Part shown: one piece after another, positions 24,432 through 33,208 of the stretch | How positions within the stretch are numbered: the first letter of the stretch is position 1 | Layout: every line of letters starts with the position of its first letter | NCBI GenBank assembly: GCA_025331435.1 | Contig: JAIWNI010000040.1 | Location: forward strand, 185,195 to 249,194 | DNA from: Choanephora cucurbitarum | Lineage: Eukaryota > Mucoromycota > Mucoromycetes > Mucorales > Choanephoraceae | Reading direction: 5' to 3' | Length of the DNA: 64,000 nucleotides | Translations under genes and position numbers: made by a program | Notes under the pieces: generated by a model | What the model was told of the DNA's origin: nothing | Seen by the model: the letters and a program-made list of their open reading frames with translations, nothing else | Databases searched by the model: none

Positions 24432-24720
24432 ACACATACACTATAATGAGTTTTGTTATTGATGTACAATAAATGAATAGACATTGTATTAATTTTCTTT
24501 TTGCACAAGTACAAAGTGTTTTGATTTGTTATGTACCTTGATGGACCTATCAAGACTTACCTGCTAGCTTCAATTTATGACTCTCTAAATACGGAAGGAG
24601 CGGCTGAATAAAAGAAGAGAGAGAGAGGGAGAAGAGTCACTTGGAAAAGTATACTTTAAAAAAAAAGTAATTGATCTTTCATTTCTTTTTCTTCTTCTTT
24701 TTTTCTTTCTTTCTCCAATC

Positions 24721-25263
24721 ATGCCTATTCCATTCCTTTTGAGTCGTACAATCCGTCTTTATTCAACCAAGCCAAGACTGACTCATACAGACCCAAGCAC
24801 AGGTGAAGCGCGTATGGTTTCGGTGACTGAAAAAGCAGTAACCAAAAGAGAAGCCAAAGCTATAGGTCGCATTGTCTTACCTGATCATGCTTATCGGCTC
24901 TTGAAAGAAAACCATTGTCATAGTCCAAAGGGCAATGTCTTGACTGTAGCTCAAATTGCAGGCATTCAAGCAGCCAAACAAACCTCTCAATTGATACCGC
25001 TTTGTCATCCTCTCTTACTAGGCAAGATTGATGTTCAACTGGAGTTGAATGATCATAAACAAAGTGTTGAATGTACTTCAGTCGTGCAGACGACAGGTAA
25101 GACAGGTGTCGAAATGGAAGCGCTTTCGGCAACTAGTGTGGCTCTCTTGACTGTTTATGATATGTGTAAAGCGGCCTCTAAAGATATGGTCATTGAAGGC
25201 ATACAAGTGGTGGAAAAGAGTGGTGGAAAAAGTGGTGATTGGAAGCGTGCAGAACAGGCATAG
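24721..25263 (+). CDS. moaC: Cyclic pyranopterin monophosphate synthase (MoaC)
   Basis: Single exon, 180 aa. After a short presequence-like start (MPIPFLLSRTIRLYSTKPRL) the protein reads PSTGEARMVSVTEKAVTKRE, TSQLIPLCHPLLLGKIDV, TTGKTGVEMEALSATSVALL and DMCKAASKDMVIEGIQVVEK, GGKSGDW. These are all the MoaC signatures, including the catalytic KSGG/KAASKD region. It converts the MoaA product to cPMP, and is probably mitochondrial like MoaA. Length is standard for a stand-alone MoaC (about 160 aa) plus leader. Adjacency to moaA suggests co-inheritance of the pathway. A/G-rich and CT-rich DNA precedes the start. Confidence 0.95.
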   Translation: MPIPFLLSRTIRLYSTKPRLTHTDPSTGEARMVSVTEKAVTKREAKAIGRIVLPDHAYRLLKENHCHSPKGNVLTVAQIAGIQAAKQTSQLIPLCHPLLLGKIDVQLELNDHKQSVECTSVVQTTGKTGVEMEALSATSVALLTVYDMCKAASKDMVIEGIQVVEKSGGKSGDWKRAEQA

Positions 25264-25978
25264 AAAAGACTTGTGCATCAAAAACTATTCTTCATTCTCT
25301 CTCATGAATAGGGGAAAAATCAAACAGTTATAACATCTATCCAAGTTAAGGCTAAGGAAAGGGTGAAGAATAACAGTTTGATTTAATGCTATGAATCAAT
25401 AAAACTCATATTTTTATTGAGGCTTTTGATTTACAATGTATAAACATCAAACAAAAAGCAAAAGAATGACTCGTATTGTTCCTGAAGGCAAGGCTTTTTG
25501 CTAGAAGAAAAGGTGATATATGATAGTTGTAGCATGCATTCTCAAGATTAGAGGAAACAGTCACAACATCAACATTTTTTTTTGGCGGGCAAATCAGTAT
25601 AAAAACCATCCTATCTCGCGCATCTTTTTACTTTTTTTTTTCTTTAATACTTTTAAGGGCGTGAGCTGAGTCGTGGTATATGCGAATCTTTCTCAATGGG
25701 CTATATCTCGCTACTCATCCCCGCGATTGAACCAACGGCGCTGGCACTTGTTGTCAGCACGGTGTATTGGCCTCAGTTATTAATTTAGTTACCTCCCACT
25801 AAGTTAACGCTAATCCAACTACACGCATATTTTACTATTATATAACTTAAATAAAATGAAAATCAACCTTCCTTCTCTAAATCACTAGAGCATTTTAAGA
25901 GCTGCATTGTATTTGTACAGTCAAAATAAAAAGATTTTGTTTGGTTTATATTTATTTGAGAAATTTACAGAGAAATAT
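25264..25978. other. Intergenic region with an unassigned GC-richer block (about 25658-25780)
   Basis: Most of the stretch is AT-rich 3' UTR-type DNA. A block of about 120 bp starting GGGCGTGAGCTGAGTCG and containing CGGCGCTGGCACTTG is distinctly richer in G+C, follows a T-run, and has no open frame. It could be a non-coding RNA, but it matches no tRNA or snRNA pattern that I can recall. Confidence 0.4.
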
Positions 25979-26587
25979 TTATTCTTCATCGGCAGCAGCC
26001 TTCTTTTCATCACCAGTAGCACGAGTGTAGATGATTTGAGCGTGGTGGCGAGAGATAGGCTTGATCAAACCTTGAGCTTCGAGTTCACGGATGGCAATAC
26101 GAGCCAAAGAACCGTTCAACTTAAGACGGTCAACCAAGACAGATTGAGAGATGAGCTTGTAGGTAGGAACTTCCTTGAACAAACGTTCGTAAGTGGGCTT
26201 GTCGAGGATGACCAAGTTGTTGGCCTTATCCTTGACCTTCTTGGCAGACCACTTCTTCTTGGCCTTCTTACCACCAGAGCTGGAGCTGGGCTTAGCAGCG
26301 ACGTCCTTCTTAGCCTAACAACAGGTTGTCAGTATATTAAATCGCAGTTCGCATCACAAAGAGCAGTAAAGAGAGAGTGTTTGAGATGGAAGATTTATTG
26401 CCATTTTGATTGAAGATGATCATGGAACATGTACAGATTAATATTGACGATGTATGTCTTGTATGATTTCCTCATTTTTTTTTCTTCATCCAACTTTAAG
26501 CTTAATCATCCATCAATCGAATCCTCTTCCTTCCTTTCACTCTTTAGCTGCCTCTGATATTCTTTGGCATGGATGATACTTTACCAT
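25979..26587 (-). CDS. RPS25: 40S ribosomal protein eS25
   Basis: Two exons: 26587..26585 (ATG only, followed by GTAAAG) and 26314..25979 after a 270-bp intron ending TGTTAG. The product of 112 aa reads [20 protein letters not shown], then [40 protein letters not shown] and [18 protein letters not shown], a complete eS25. The ATG-only exon was chosen because exon 2 has no in-frame ATG before the conserved N-terminus and because both other ribosomal genes here have the same architecture. If a different upstream exon were used, only the first residues would change. Confidence 0.9.
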
Positions 26588-27184
26588 TATAGATTTAGAG
26601 AAAGAGCAATAATCTAGCACTGCTTAATTTTAACCCTCGCTCTCTCACCCTATATTTCCTCTCTCTCACTTTCTCCTAGCTTTCTCTTGCTCTGAGCCTA
26701 GTGCACACCACGCTCCCTCTCTTTTTTTTTCGCTGAAGTCCCCCCCTCCCCCCTCACTCTCTTTCCCTGATTTTTTCTCTCTCTCTGCATCTTTGTTGTC
26801 ACTCAATACCTATAGATTAATTGCCTCCGATCCAGACAATTCCGGTTGATTTATACCGGACATTTTGATAGAGACCTCTGCAGATCAGAATATCACCAAG
26901 TTATGAACTTCTTGTCAAGTCAGTTTTGTTTGTTTATGCTAAGCTGAAATTTCACTCTTTCCTCCCCGTTTCTTCTTTCTTTCTCTCTTCTTTTCTGACA
27001 GACAACATGTTCCAAACTGACTGTAAAAAGAAATAAACAGACGCAAACCATTTTACAATAGACTTTTCCAGAAAAAAAAATTGTTGTGATATACTTTCGG
27101 TTTTTCAAACACAAAAAAGAGCTTCTTTTTTATCGTTTTTCTTTCTCTTTCCTTTCAATTCTTTCTTTTCCTTTTAATTGCTCA
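26588..27184. promoter_or_regulatory. Divergent upstream region of RPS25 (-) and the J-protein gene (+)
   Basis: On the RPS25 side it holds CCGGACA (26856-26862; TGTCCGG on the coding strand), a nearby CCGG and TCCAGACA (26831-26843), then a C7-T-C6 tract (26740-26753, G-rich on the coding strand, nearly identical to the RPS8 tract) and a long CT-rich stretch. The right part is T-rich and leads into the J-protein start. Confidence 0.55.
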
Positions 27185-28958
27185 ATGCTTGAAGATCTTT
27201 ACAGGGCTTTAGGATTGACTAGTTCGGCTTCTTTAGAGGAAATAAAGAAAGTAAGCAAAAAAGCCCTTTCAAGCCTTGTTTTGATGAATTCATTGAATTG
27301 CTTTCTTTTTCTTTTAGGCATACCGTTTATTAGTAACTATTAAACAACAATCAAAAAGAACAATGAAGGCTGATTCTTTTCTTTGTTAGGCAAAAGAATA
27401 CCATCCAGACAAGAACAAAGATGGTGCTGAAAAGGTAAAAATAGGTTATCATGATTAATTAAGTTATTTTCTTTTCTAAATGACTCAAGTATTTAGTTTA
27501 AAGAAATCAGTCATGCATACAGTATTCTGACAGACCCAGAAAAACGCAAAGAATATGCAGCCAAGCATTACGCAGAAGCACCTAATCGTCAATATAGCTA
27601 TTCTTTCAACATGCATGATCCTTTTGCAAATCCATTTGGATTTCCTTTCTTCACAAGAGATCCACCTCCACCACCACCACAAGCATCTAACCCACCTAGT
27701 AAATGATCTATTATTTCATTTGATAGATAGTAGTTTAACTAACAAAACATGCACACATTATTCATTTCAATTACCAGAATCCTCGTATACTATCAAAACT
27801 ACATGTTCACTTAAATTAGAAGACATATTTAATGGATCCAAAGTCACGTTTGCATATAAAGAAGACATTCACTGTCAAACATGTCAAGGGTAACTTGTGC
27901 TTTGTTTATTGTTGAATAACAACTGACTCAAGACAACCGATAGAAACCCAAGACGATTCAAACGATACGATACTTGTAGCTATTGTGGCGGTGATGGTCT
28001 CAATTCAAAAGCACTAAACAACAGTCGAAAAGCATCTTCAGATAATCGATGTAAGCATTGTTTAGGAAAAGGCAGTCTCAAATCTTATGTTCGATGTAAG
28101 GACTGTGACGGTAAAAAGACGATAAACCGTACAGTTGCTATGCGTGTACCTAAGGGTGTTCATTCTGGACATGCATTACAACTAAAGAACAAGGGCAATC
28201 TGATGCCTGATGGAAAGACCAGAGGTGGATTGATATTCCGTGTACAAGAAGAGCCTCATTCAGTCTTTACTCGCCGTGGCGATCATCTTTATATGGATGT
28301 TCGTATCAGTCTGAAAGAAGCGCTCTTGGGTTTCAAGAATAAGGTGATCTGTACTCATTTGGATGGTAGAACTATGACAGCAACTCAGACAGCAGGTGAA
28401 ACCATCAAACCAGACTCACGCAAAGTTATCCAAGGCGAAGGCATGCCTGTTTATGGCAGCCAAACCAATGCGCGTGGTGATCTCTATATCACATTCCATG
28501 TTGATTTTCCAGATACCATACAAATACCAAGAACAAGGGAAGCTCGCATGGCTATTGACGACTTGTTTGAGACAGAGCAAGAGAGACATGCTAAGAAAAA
28601 CGCGATTGTGATTGATGATGATGATGTAGCAGAAGGCCAACCCAAAAACGATGTTATTTCAATTGATGATAATGATACGCCTGGGCCTTCAAGTAAAAAG
28701 AGAAAGATATCGCCAGCAAATGAAGATGAAGAAGATAATGATGATGATAAGCAGCCTCAAAATATCTTACAAGATGCTCCTGAAGATGAGGTAAAAAGAA
28801 ATATTTAACAAATCGAATAGCACAACTCAATCTTTTCCAAAAAAAAATAGGGTATGGATGATCCGGAAAAAGTCGAGGAAGAAGACGATGAATTAGATGA
28901 AGATATTCAAGATCAAACTTACAATCCTTTTGCTGATCTTTTTAGCATGTTCTTCTAA
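27185..28958 (+). CDS. Divergent type I (DnaJ/Ydj1-class) Hsp40 co-chaperone
   Basis: Seven exons (27185..27250, 27318..27332, 27390..27434, 27497..27698, 27778..27889, 27944..28790, 28851..28958) give 464 aa with all phases consistent. The J-domain comes first: MLEDLYRALGLTSSASLEEI, then AYRLLAKEYHPDKN with the HPD motif at residues 32-34. A Pro-run linker (DPPPPPP) follows. The zinc region from about residue 142 has four CxxC motifs (CQTC, CSYC, CKHC, CKDC), but the first and last lack the usual GxG ending. The C-terminal substrate-binding domains include RGDLYITFHVDFP. After these come Asp/Glu-rich tracts, a basic patch SSKKRKISP that could be a nuclear signal, and a hydrophobic end (ADLFSMFF). 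It activates Hsp70 ATPase. Location is uncertain. Confidence 0.9.
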
Positions 28959-29124
28959 AAAAAAGAATACAATAAACTATATAGACAAATAGAATTTATT
29001 AGATTTGCAACAAATACAACTATCATAAGAGAAAGTTGTCAGAGTTTGTTTTATGCGTGTAACGTTATACTATCTGATTTTAATGGAAATGCTTGAATAA
29101 GTATGCTTCCTGCTGATAGCTGAG

Positions 29125-29191
29125 TATACAGCCAAGCCTATTGAAATTGGCGTTTTGGAAAAAATAAATGGCGAAAGCTGAAAAATGACTG
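29125..29191 (-). repeat. Left copy of the 67-bp inverted repeat
   Basis: Runs inward as TATACAGCCAAGCC, then CTATTGAAATTGGCG, and ends AAAAATGACTG. Differs from the right copy at a single base (C versus A in the GCTTTCGCC/GATTTCGCC segment on the opposite strand). Confidence 0.9.
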
Positions 29192-29817
29192 TACGCGATA
29201 TAAAACTAAGAATCAACGCAGATAAAAAATGAAGATGCAGCAGAAATTTGTTAAGCAAAAGGTAGCATCTAGAATATAATTTTTATTTTGATAGAAAGTT
29301 CATAAATCGAAAACTAAAACAATCAAAGTACTAGAAGAAACTGGTTCAAAAATAGTCATGAGTTATATGATCAAATAAGATATCTTGTAGAGTCACTTAT
29401 ATTAACGAATAGGATAACAAAAGAGAGAAATTAGTAAATAAGCAATAGTGAGTGAATGTTGGTACTTACCCGAAGTGTCAAAGAGGTATGGTGCAGACTA
29501 TTTCTATAACTGACATCTTGATCTTCACGCAGACTTAGAAGAAATGAAAAGAGTGTACCTAATAGACTGTCTTGTCGAGCTAGTATCATCCTAGATAATT
29601 AGAAGTAAAGAAAAGTAATCAAACTAGCAACATGAATGACAATTTGGGTCACTTGCAACATCAACATTTGTACTGAAACAAGTATGCTTGGCCAAATTTT
29701 GAGATTTCTGCTACAATACACTTCACTTAAATACATTGCTTGGTTCAAAAAGCATGCAACCATTTCAGTATGCTCAAAACATAACAATTCTACACAAAAA
29801 AAAAATACAACAATTTA

Positions 29818-31509
29818 TTATGGACTATTATATATCTGGTCATTTTCTTCTTCTTCAACTGGCTCTTTTTGCAGCTGACTGTTGTAAGTGACCAATGCAT
29901 TCTATCATAAATATGCGTAAGTCTTTTAGGGTGTTCTATCGTTTCACTTTCGTTGTAATTACTAATTTACCTTTAACTCGAATAGAGCTACAAGTGTTTC
30001 TTCAAACTGATCTAGTTCGTATTCGTCACTAGGTATTATCAGGCTTTTGCCTGGCAAAACAACCTTTGTACCTTCATGCTCTGTCAAGAAGTATATATAA
30101 CCGGATGGTCCTAGTGTTTATATGTCAATTATTGTTTGTGTCAATTATTGTTTGTGTCTTTTTTTTTTACTTTACCATTCCAATCTAATGACCAAGTGTT
30201 CTTGGCACCACCAAACATGCTGTTATATGCCTGTATGGCCTTTGAACATCTGATGCTCTTTGATTGCTGTTTTGAGGAGGAGGAGGAGCAGGAACCATCC
30301 TTGAGCTCTGAAACACAAATCGCCAACTTTTGCTTGTTGTAAAGCACCATGTCGCTTCTGCGGCCCATGGTGCTTTTGCAAGTGGCGCTGCTGGTCTTCT
30401 TACTTGCCGACTTCATTTTCTTCGTTGCTTCTGTTGTTTTTTCACCTGTCTTCCACTTAAGCTTCGTGTTGGCAAACACAGTTGACAGGACTTCTTTGAT
30501 CACAAGCAACAAATCGCACTCAGAAGGGAGCTTCCTCTTTCTTGTTGTTGCTGTTGCTGTTGTTGCTCTTTCTTCTTCATCATCATCGTCAGCAGAGGCT
30601 TCGCTTTCTTGGCTTGAAGACAAGTCGTTAAATTTGTTGCGCCTAAGATTTTATTGTTATTAGAGGATTTTGTATAGACATAGAGAGCCAAATACTTACA
30701 AAAAGATGCACAAGTAACCGATTTGACCTTCAAGTCTTCTTCTTACATTGCTTTCAACAAAAGCGTTTTCAACAGACACTTTTCTTTTACAGTCCTGGTA
30801 GATCGCTCTGATTTGCGCGGCTTCTCCTTCTGTGATATTCGAGGGAGCAGAGAGCATGCTGAGATTAGCAGAGACTTGTGTTGGAAGGTGGCGGTAATAT
30901 TCATCGGCAAAGTCTCTAGAGCTTATACAGATTATGTTCGACAAAGAAAGCTTCAGCACGCATTTCTGTGTGACTGAGAGCGTTTCAAATGTCGTCAAAA
31001 ATCTGAAAGACATGATCTTGAGCCTTTCGCTCAACGTGATTACAGACTTTGTTTCTAAAGAAACAATTGACCTTCTGATGGCCTCGATGTCAACCATCAC
31101 ATCGCTGTGGCTTATCTGTTTGAAAAGTTAATTGCCAATACTTTAATGGTCTAATTTATATTTTACCTTGCTTGTGAGCCATTCTTGCATTTCTTTTGTC
31201 AGATTATCTAGCTCAAGTGACTGAAAATCTGATTAGAAACGAAAAGGATTATATAGGCATATTAGCTTACCATGATGTCAAAGACTTGCTGCCACCTATC
31301 GCTATTGACTTGGCTAAGAAATTTGGCTCTTGGAATAAACTCAGGCTTGTACTTGGTGACATTTTCTTTGAAAAGACGCGCCCAATAGCCCTTTAGGCTC
31401 TGCCAAGAATTGAATGAGTTTGTCTTCACAATCATTTCTTCATTGGCGGAGAGGAACTCCAGAAGCGAAAAATCTGTCCTTCCGTTCTCGTTAAAAAAAC
31501 GTTTGAACT
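29818..31509 (-). CDS. Island gene of unknown function, multi-exon, PD-(D/E)XK-like signature (5' end unresolved)
   Basis: Six exons join without a stop and with matching phases at every intron: 31509..31271, 31220..31167, 31115..30700, 30642..30176, 30110..29971, 29901..29818 (about 466 codons). The first listed exon starts in mid-codon, so one or more 5' exons are missing. A possible one lies at about 31564-31707, next to the nested Tc1 insertion. The product is charged. It has WQSLKGYWARLFKENVTKY, then a segment ending in acidic and serine runs, then GRRSDMVLYN...VSELKDG, and a final exon pair GPSGYIYFLTEHEGTKVVLP, EEEENDQIYNSP. The D-x(13)-ExK spacing resembles a PD-(D/E)XK nuclease core, but I do not recognise the family. 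The clean splicing argues for a recently functional gene. Confidence 0.6.
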
Positions 31510-31723
31510 CTAAAGTTATTTAAGTATCTAAAGTCTCCACTTTCTAAATAAATGCCTGGAGACCTTGTCCATCTGAGGATTTCGAAGATGAGCACCATAC
31601 CAACACCTTTGTATTTGAGTGCCTCTTGCTATTATCGCCTTCTTTGCATGATCTTTTGCTTTCCCTCTTTTTGTCTCTCCCGCCTAGACCAGACCATGTA
31701 ATACATTCATGCTTACTTATATA
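31510..31723. other. Short stretch between the island gene and the nested Tc1 element
   Basis: On the minus strand it is open (about 31564-31707) in a frame reading NTKVLVWCSSSKSSDGQ. If spliced at a GTCTCC donor it would join in phase to the island gene's first confident exon. The donor is weak, so this is only a candidate 5' exon. Confidence 0.35.
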
Positions 31724-32537
31724 CAGTGTGAACTGAGATAAGCTGCGGATCTTTAAAATTAAATTCAATGAGCACCTTGCATTAATGGAGTTGTACCACA
31801 AGAGAGCTAATACCTTTGCATAACAGCATCCCGATGCCATCACAGAACCCAAACCAGACTTACGGGTACTCTTGATGTACCTTCCTCCATCCTTTCTGAT
31901 TACTCTAGTTCCAGCACTGGCGCTCTTCAAAGTGAGCTTGGCCTCATCAGACCAAACTACCTTGTTCCAGTCATTTTTTGTCCAGTTAAGCCTTTCCTTG
32001 ACCCAAGCTAAACGCAAATCTTTGTGTCTTCGCTTCAAAGCTGGTTTTTTTTGTTGCGAATTTCATACGACCCAAAGTTACTCGAAAAGCGGACAAAGAG
32101 ACCTTGTTGTCAGAACTCAAAAAGTGACGATACTGAGCCCTAATTGATTCAGTAGGTCGACAGCAAATGCTTGTATTAATTGCATTCAAATCAGTTTCAG
32201 AAAAAAGTCTCTTTCTTCCACTTGGAGTTTTAGGAAGAGTGGTCTTTGTTTGCTGAAGTCTTTTATATGCTAATCGTACAGTTGATTTAAGAAGGTCGAG
32301 ATCTCTAGCGATCTGAGCACAGTTACTTTGATACACAAAAGCGTCGGCTAATATAACATACTCATATTCAGAAAAGTGTTTTTTTTTTTGCTTCTTTACA
32401 TACGGGAATAGCTGGAGAAGTGCTCTTTTTAGTATGCTTTTTAAGAAAAGAGTGAAAAGAAGACCAACAGAACAACAATGGGTTACGTGTTCTAATCGCG
32501 GAGTTTGTAAATCCGTAGCTTATTTCCGTTCACACTG
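31724..32537 (-). mobile_element. Nested Tc1/mariner-like element, internally deleted
   Basis: Terminal inverted repeats of about 28 bp with three mismatches: the left end reads CAGTGTGAACTGAGATAAGC inward and the right end CAGTGTGAACGGAAATAAGC inward, each flanked by TA (31722-31723 and 32538-32539). The minus strand encodes the N-terminal part of a Tc1-type transposase: a helix-turn-helix start (YQSNCAQIARDLDLLKSTV), then KRLFSETDLNAI, and after a frameshift in an A-run near 32045 the first catalytic Asp in NDWNKVVWSDEAKLTL. The second Asp and third acidic residue are absent and the element is only 814 bp, so its C-terminal half is deleted. It is non-autonomous. Confidence 0.8.
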
Positions 32538-33208
32538 TAATCATCATACGTTTGATGTTTGTGCTACACAGATGGCTGCTATAATTTGCCAACTTTGTTT
32601 TTATGGACGCTTCAAACACTCTGTGTGCTGTAAGTAATGAAGAATGTAGAGAGAGAAATAGAGAGAGAACGCGAAGCAGTTTCTTAAATATTCTCTTTCT
32701 AATTTATCACGAGCAATACATCTGCCTTGATTGAAGCAGAATGGCTTCTTGATTAAAGTAAGGTAGAGTATTGCATTCCCTTTTTTTGTTTAGTCTTTTT
32801 CGCAGTAACCAGTCATTTTGCATGTAGCCAAGAGCAGCGAATGGTGTTGTACAGCATGTGACCCATACGATACTCCTATACCCATTTTTTTTCTGATGTT
32901 TTCATAAAAGGAAATATATAGTCATCATCTATCATTCATCACAGACATTTACATCGCTTGGTGTAAGACACTACCCCTTACTCCTTTTTTATTTCTTGGC
33001 TATCTGTAAGATGACTGGTTGCTATAGAAGAGACTACAAAAGAAAAGCAATGCAATATTCTATCTTGGTTCAATAAAGAGAAAAGCCATGTATTGTAAAA
33101 ACTCTTATTTCAGGTTTATATCTTTTTAACAAGACAGAAAAGTCGGATTTACAATCATAAAAACCTGGAAATAAAAATACTTCAAAATTTTTTCCTTCTC
33201 TTTCTATA
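32538..33208. other. Spacer between the Tc1 element and the MULE gene
   Basis: AT-rich with a GA-rich patch at 32645-32670. It should contain the left end of the MULE element, but I could not find a convincing inverted partner for it downstream of 36484. Confidence 0.4.

Noticed and set aside
25640..25790. Possible tRNA or snRNA gene
   Set aside because: A GGTTCAATC-like box exists on the minus strand, but its stem does not pair and no A box lies at the right distance. Comparison from memory with U1-U6 patterns gave no match.
31544..31720. Extension of the Tc1 transposase frame beyond the element
   Set aside because: The frame continues by chance past the inverted-repeat end at 31724 and lacks the DDE/D motifs. 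It belongs to host island DNA.
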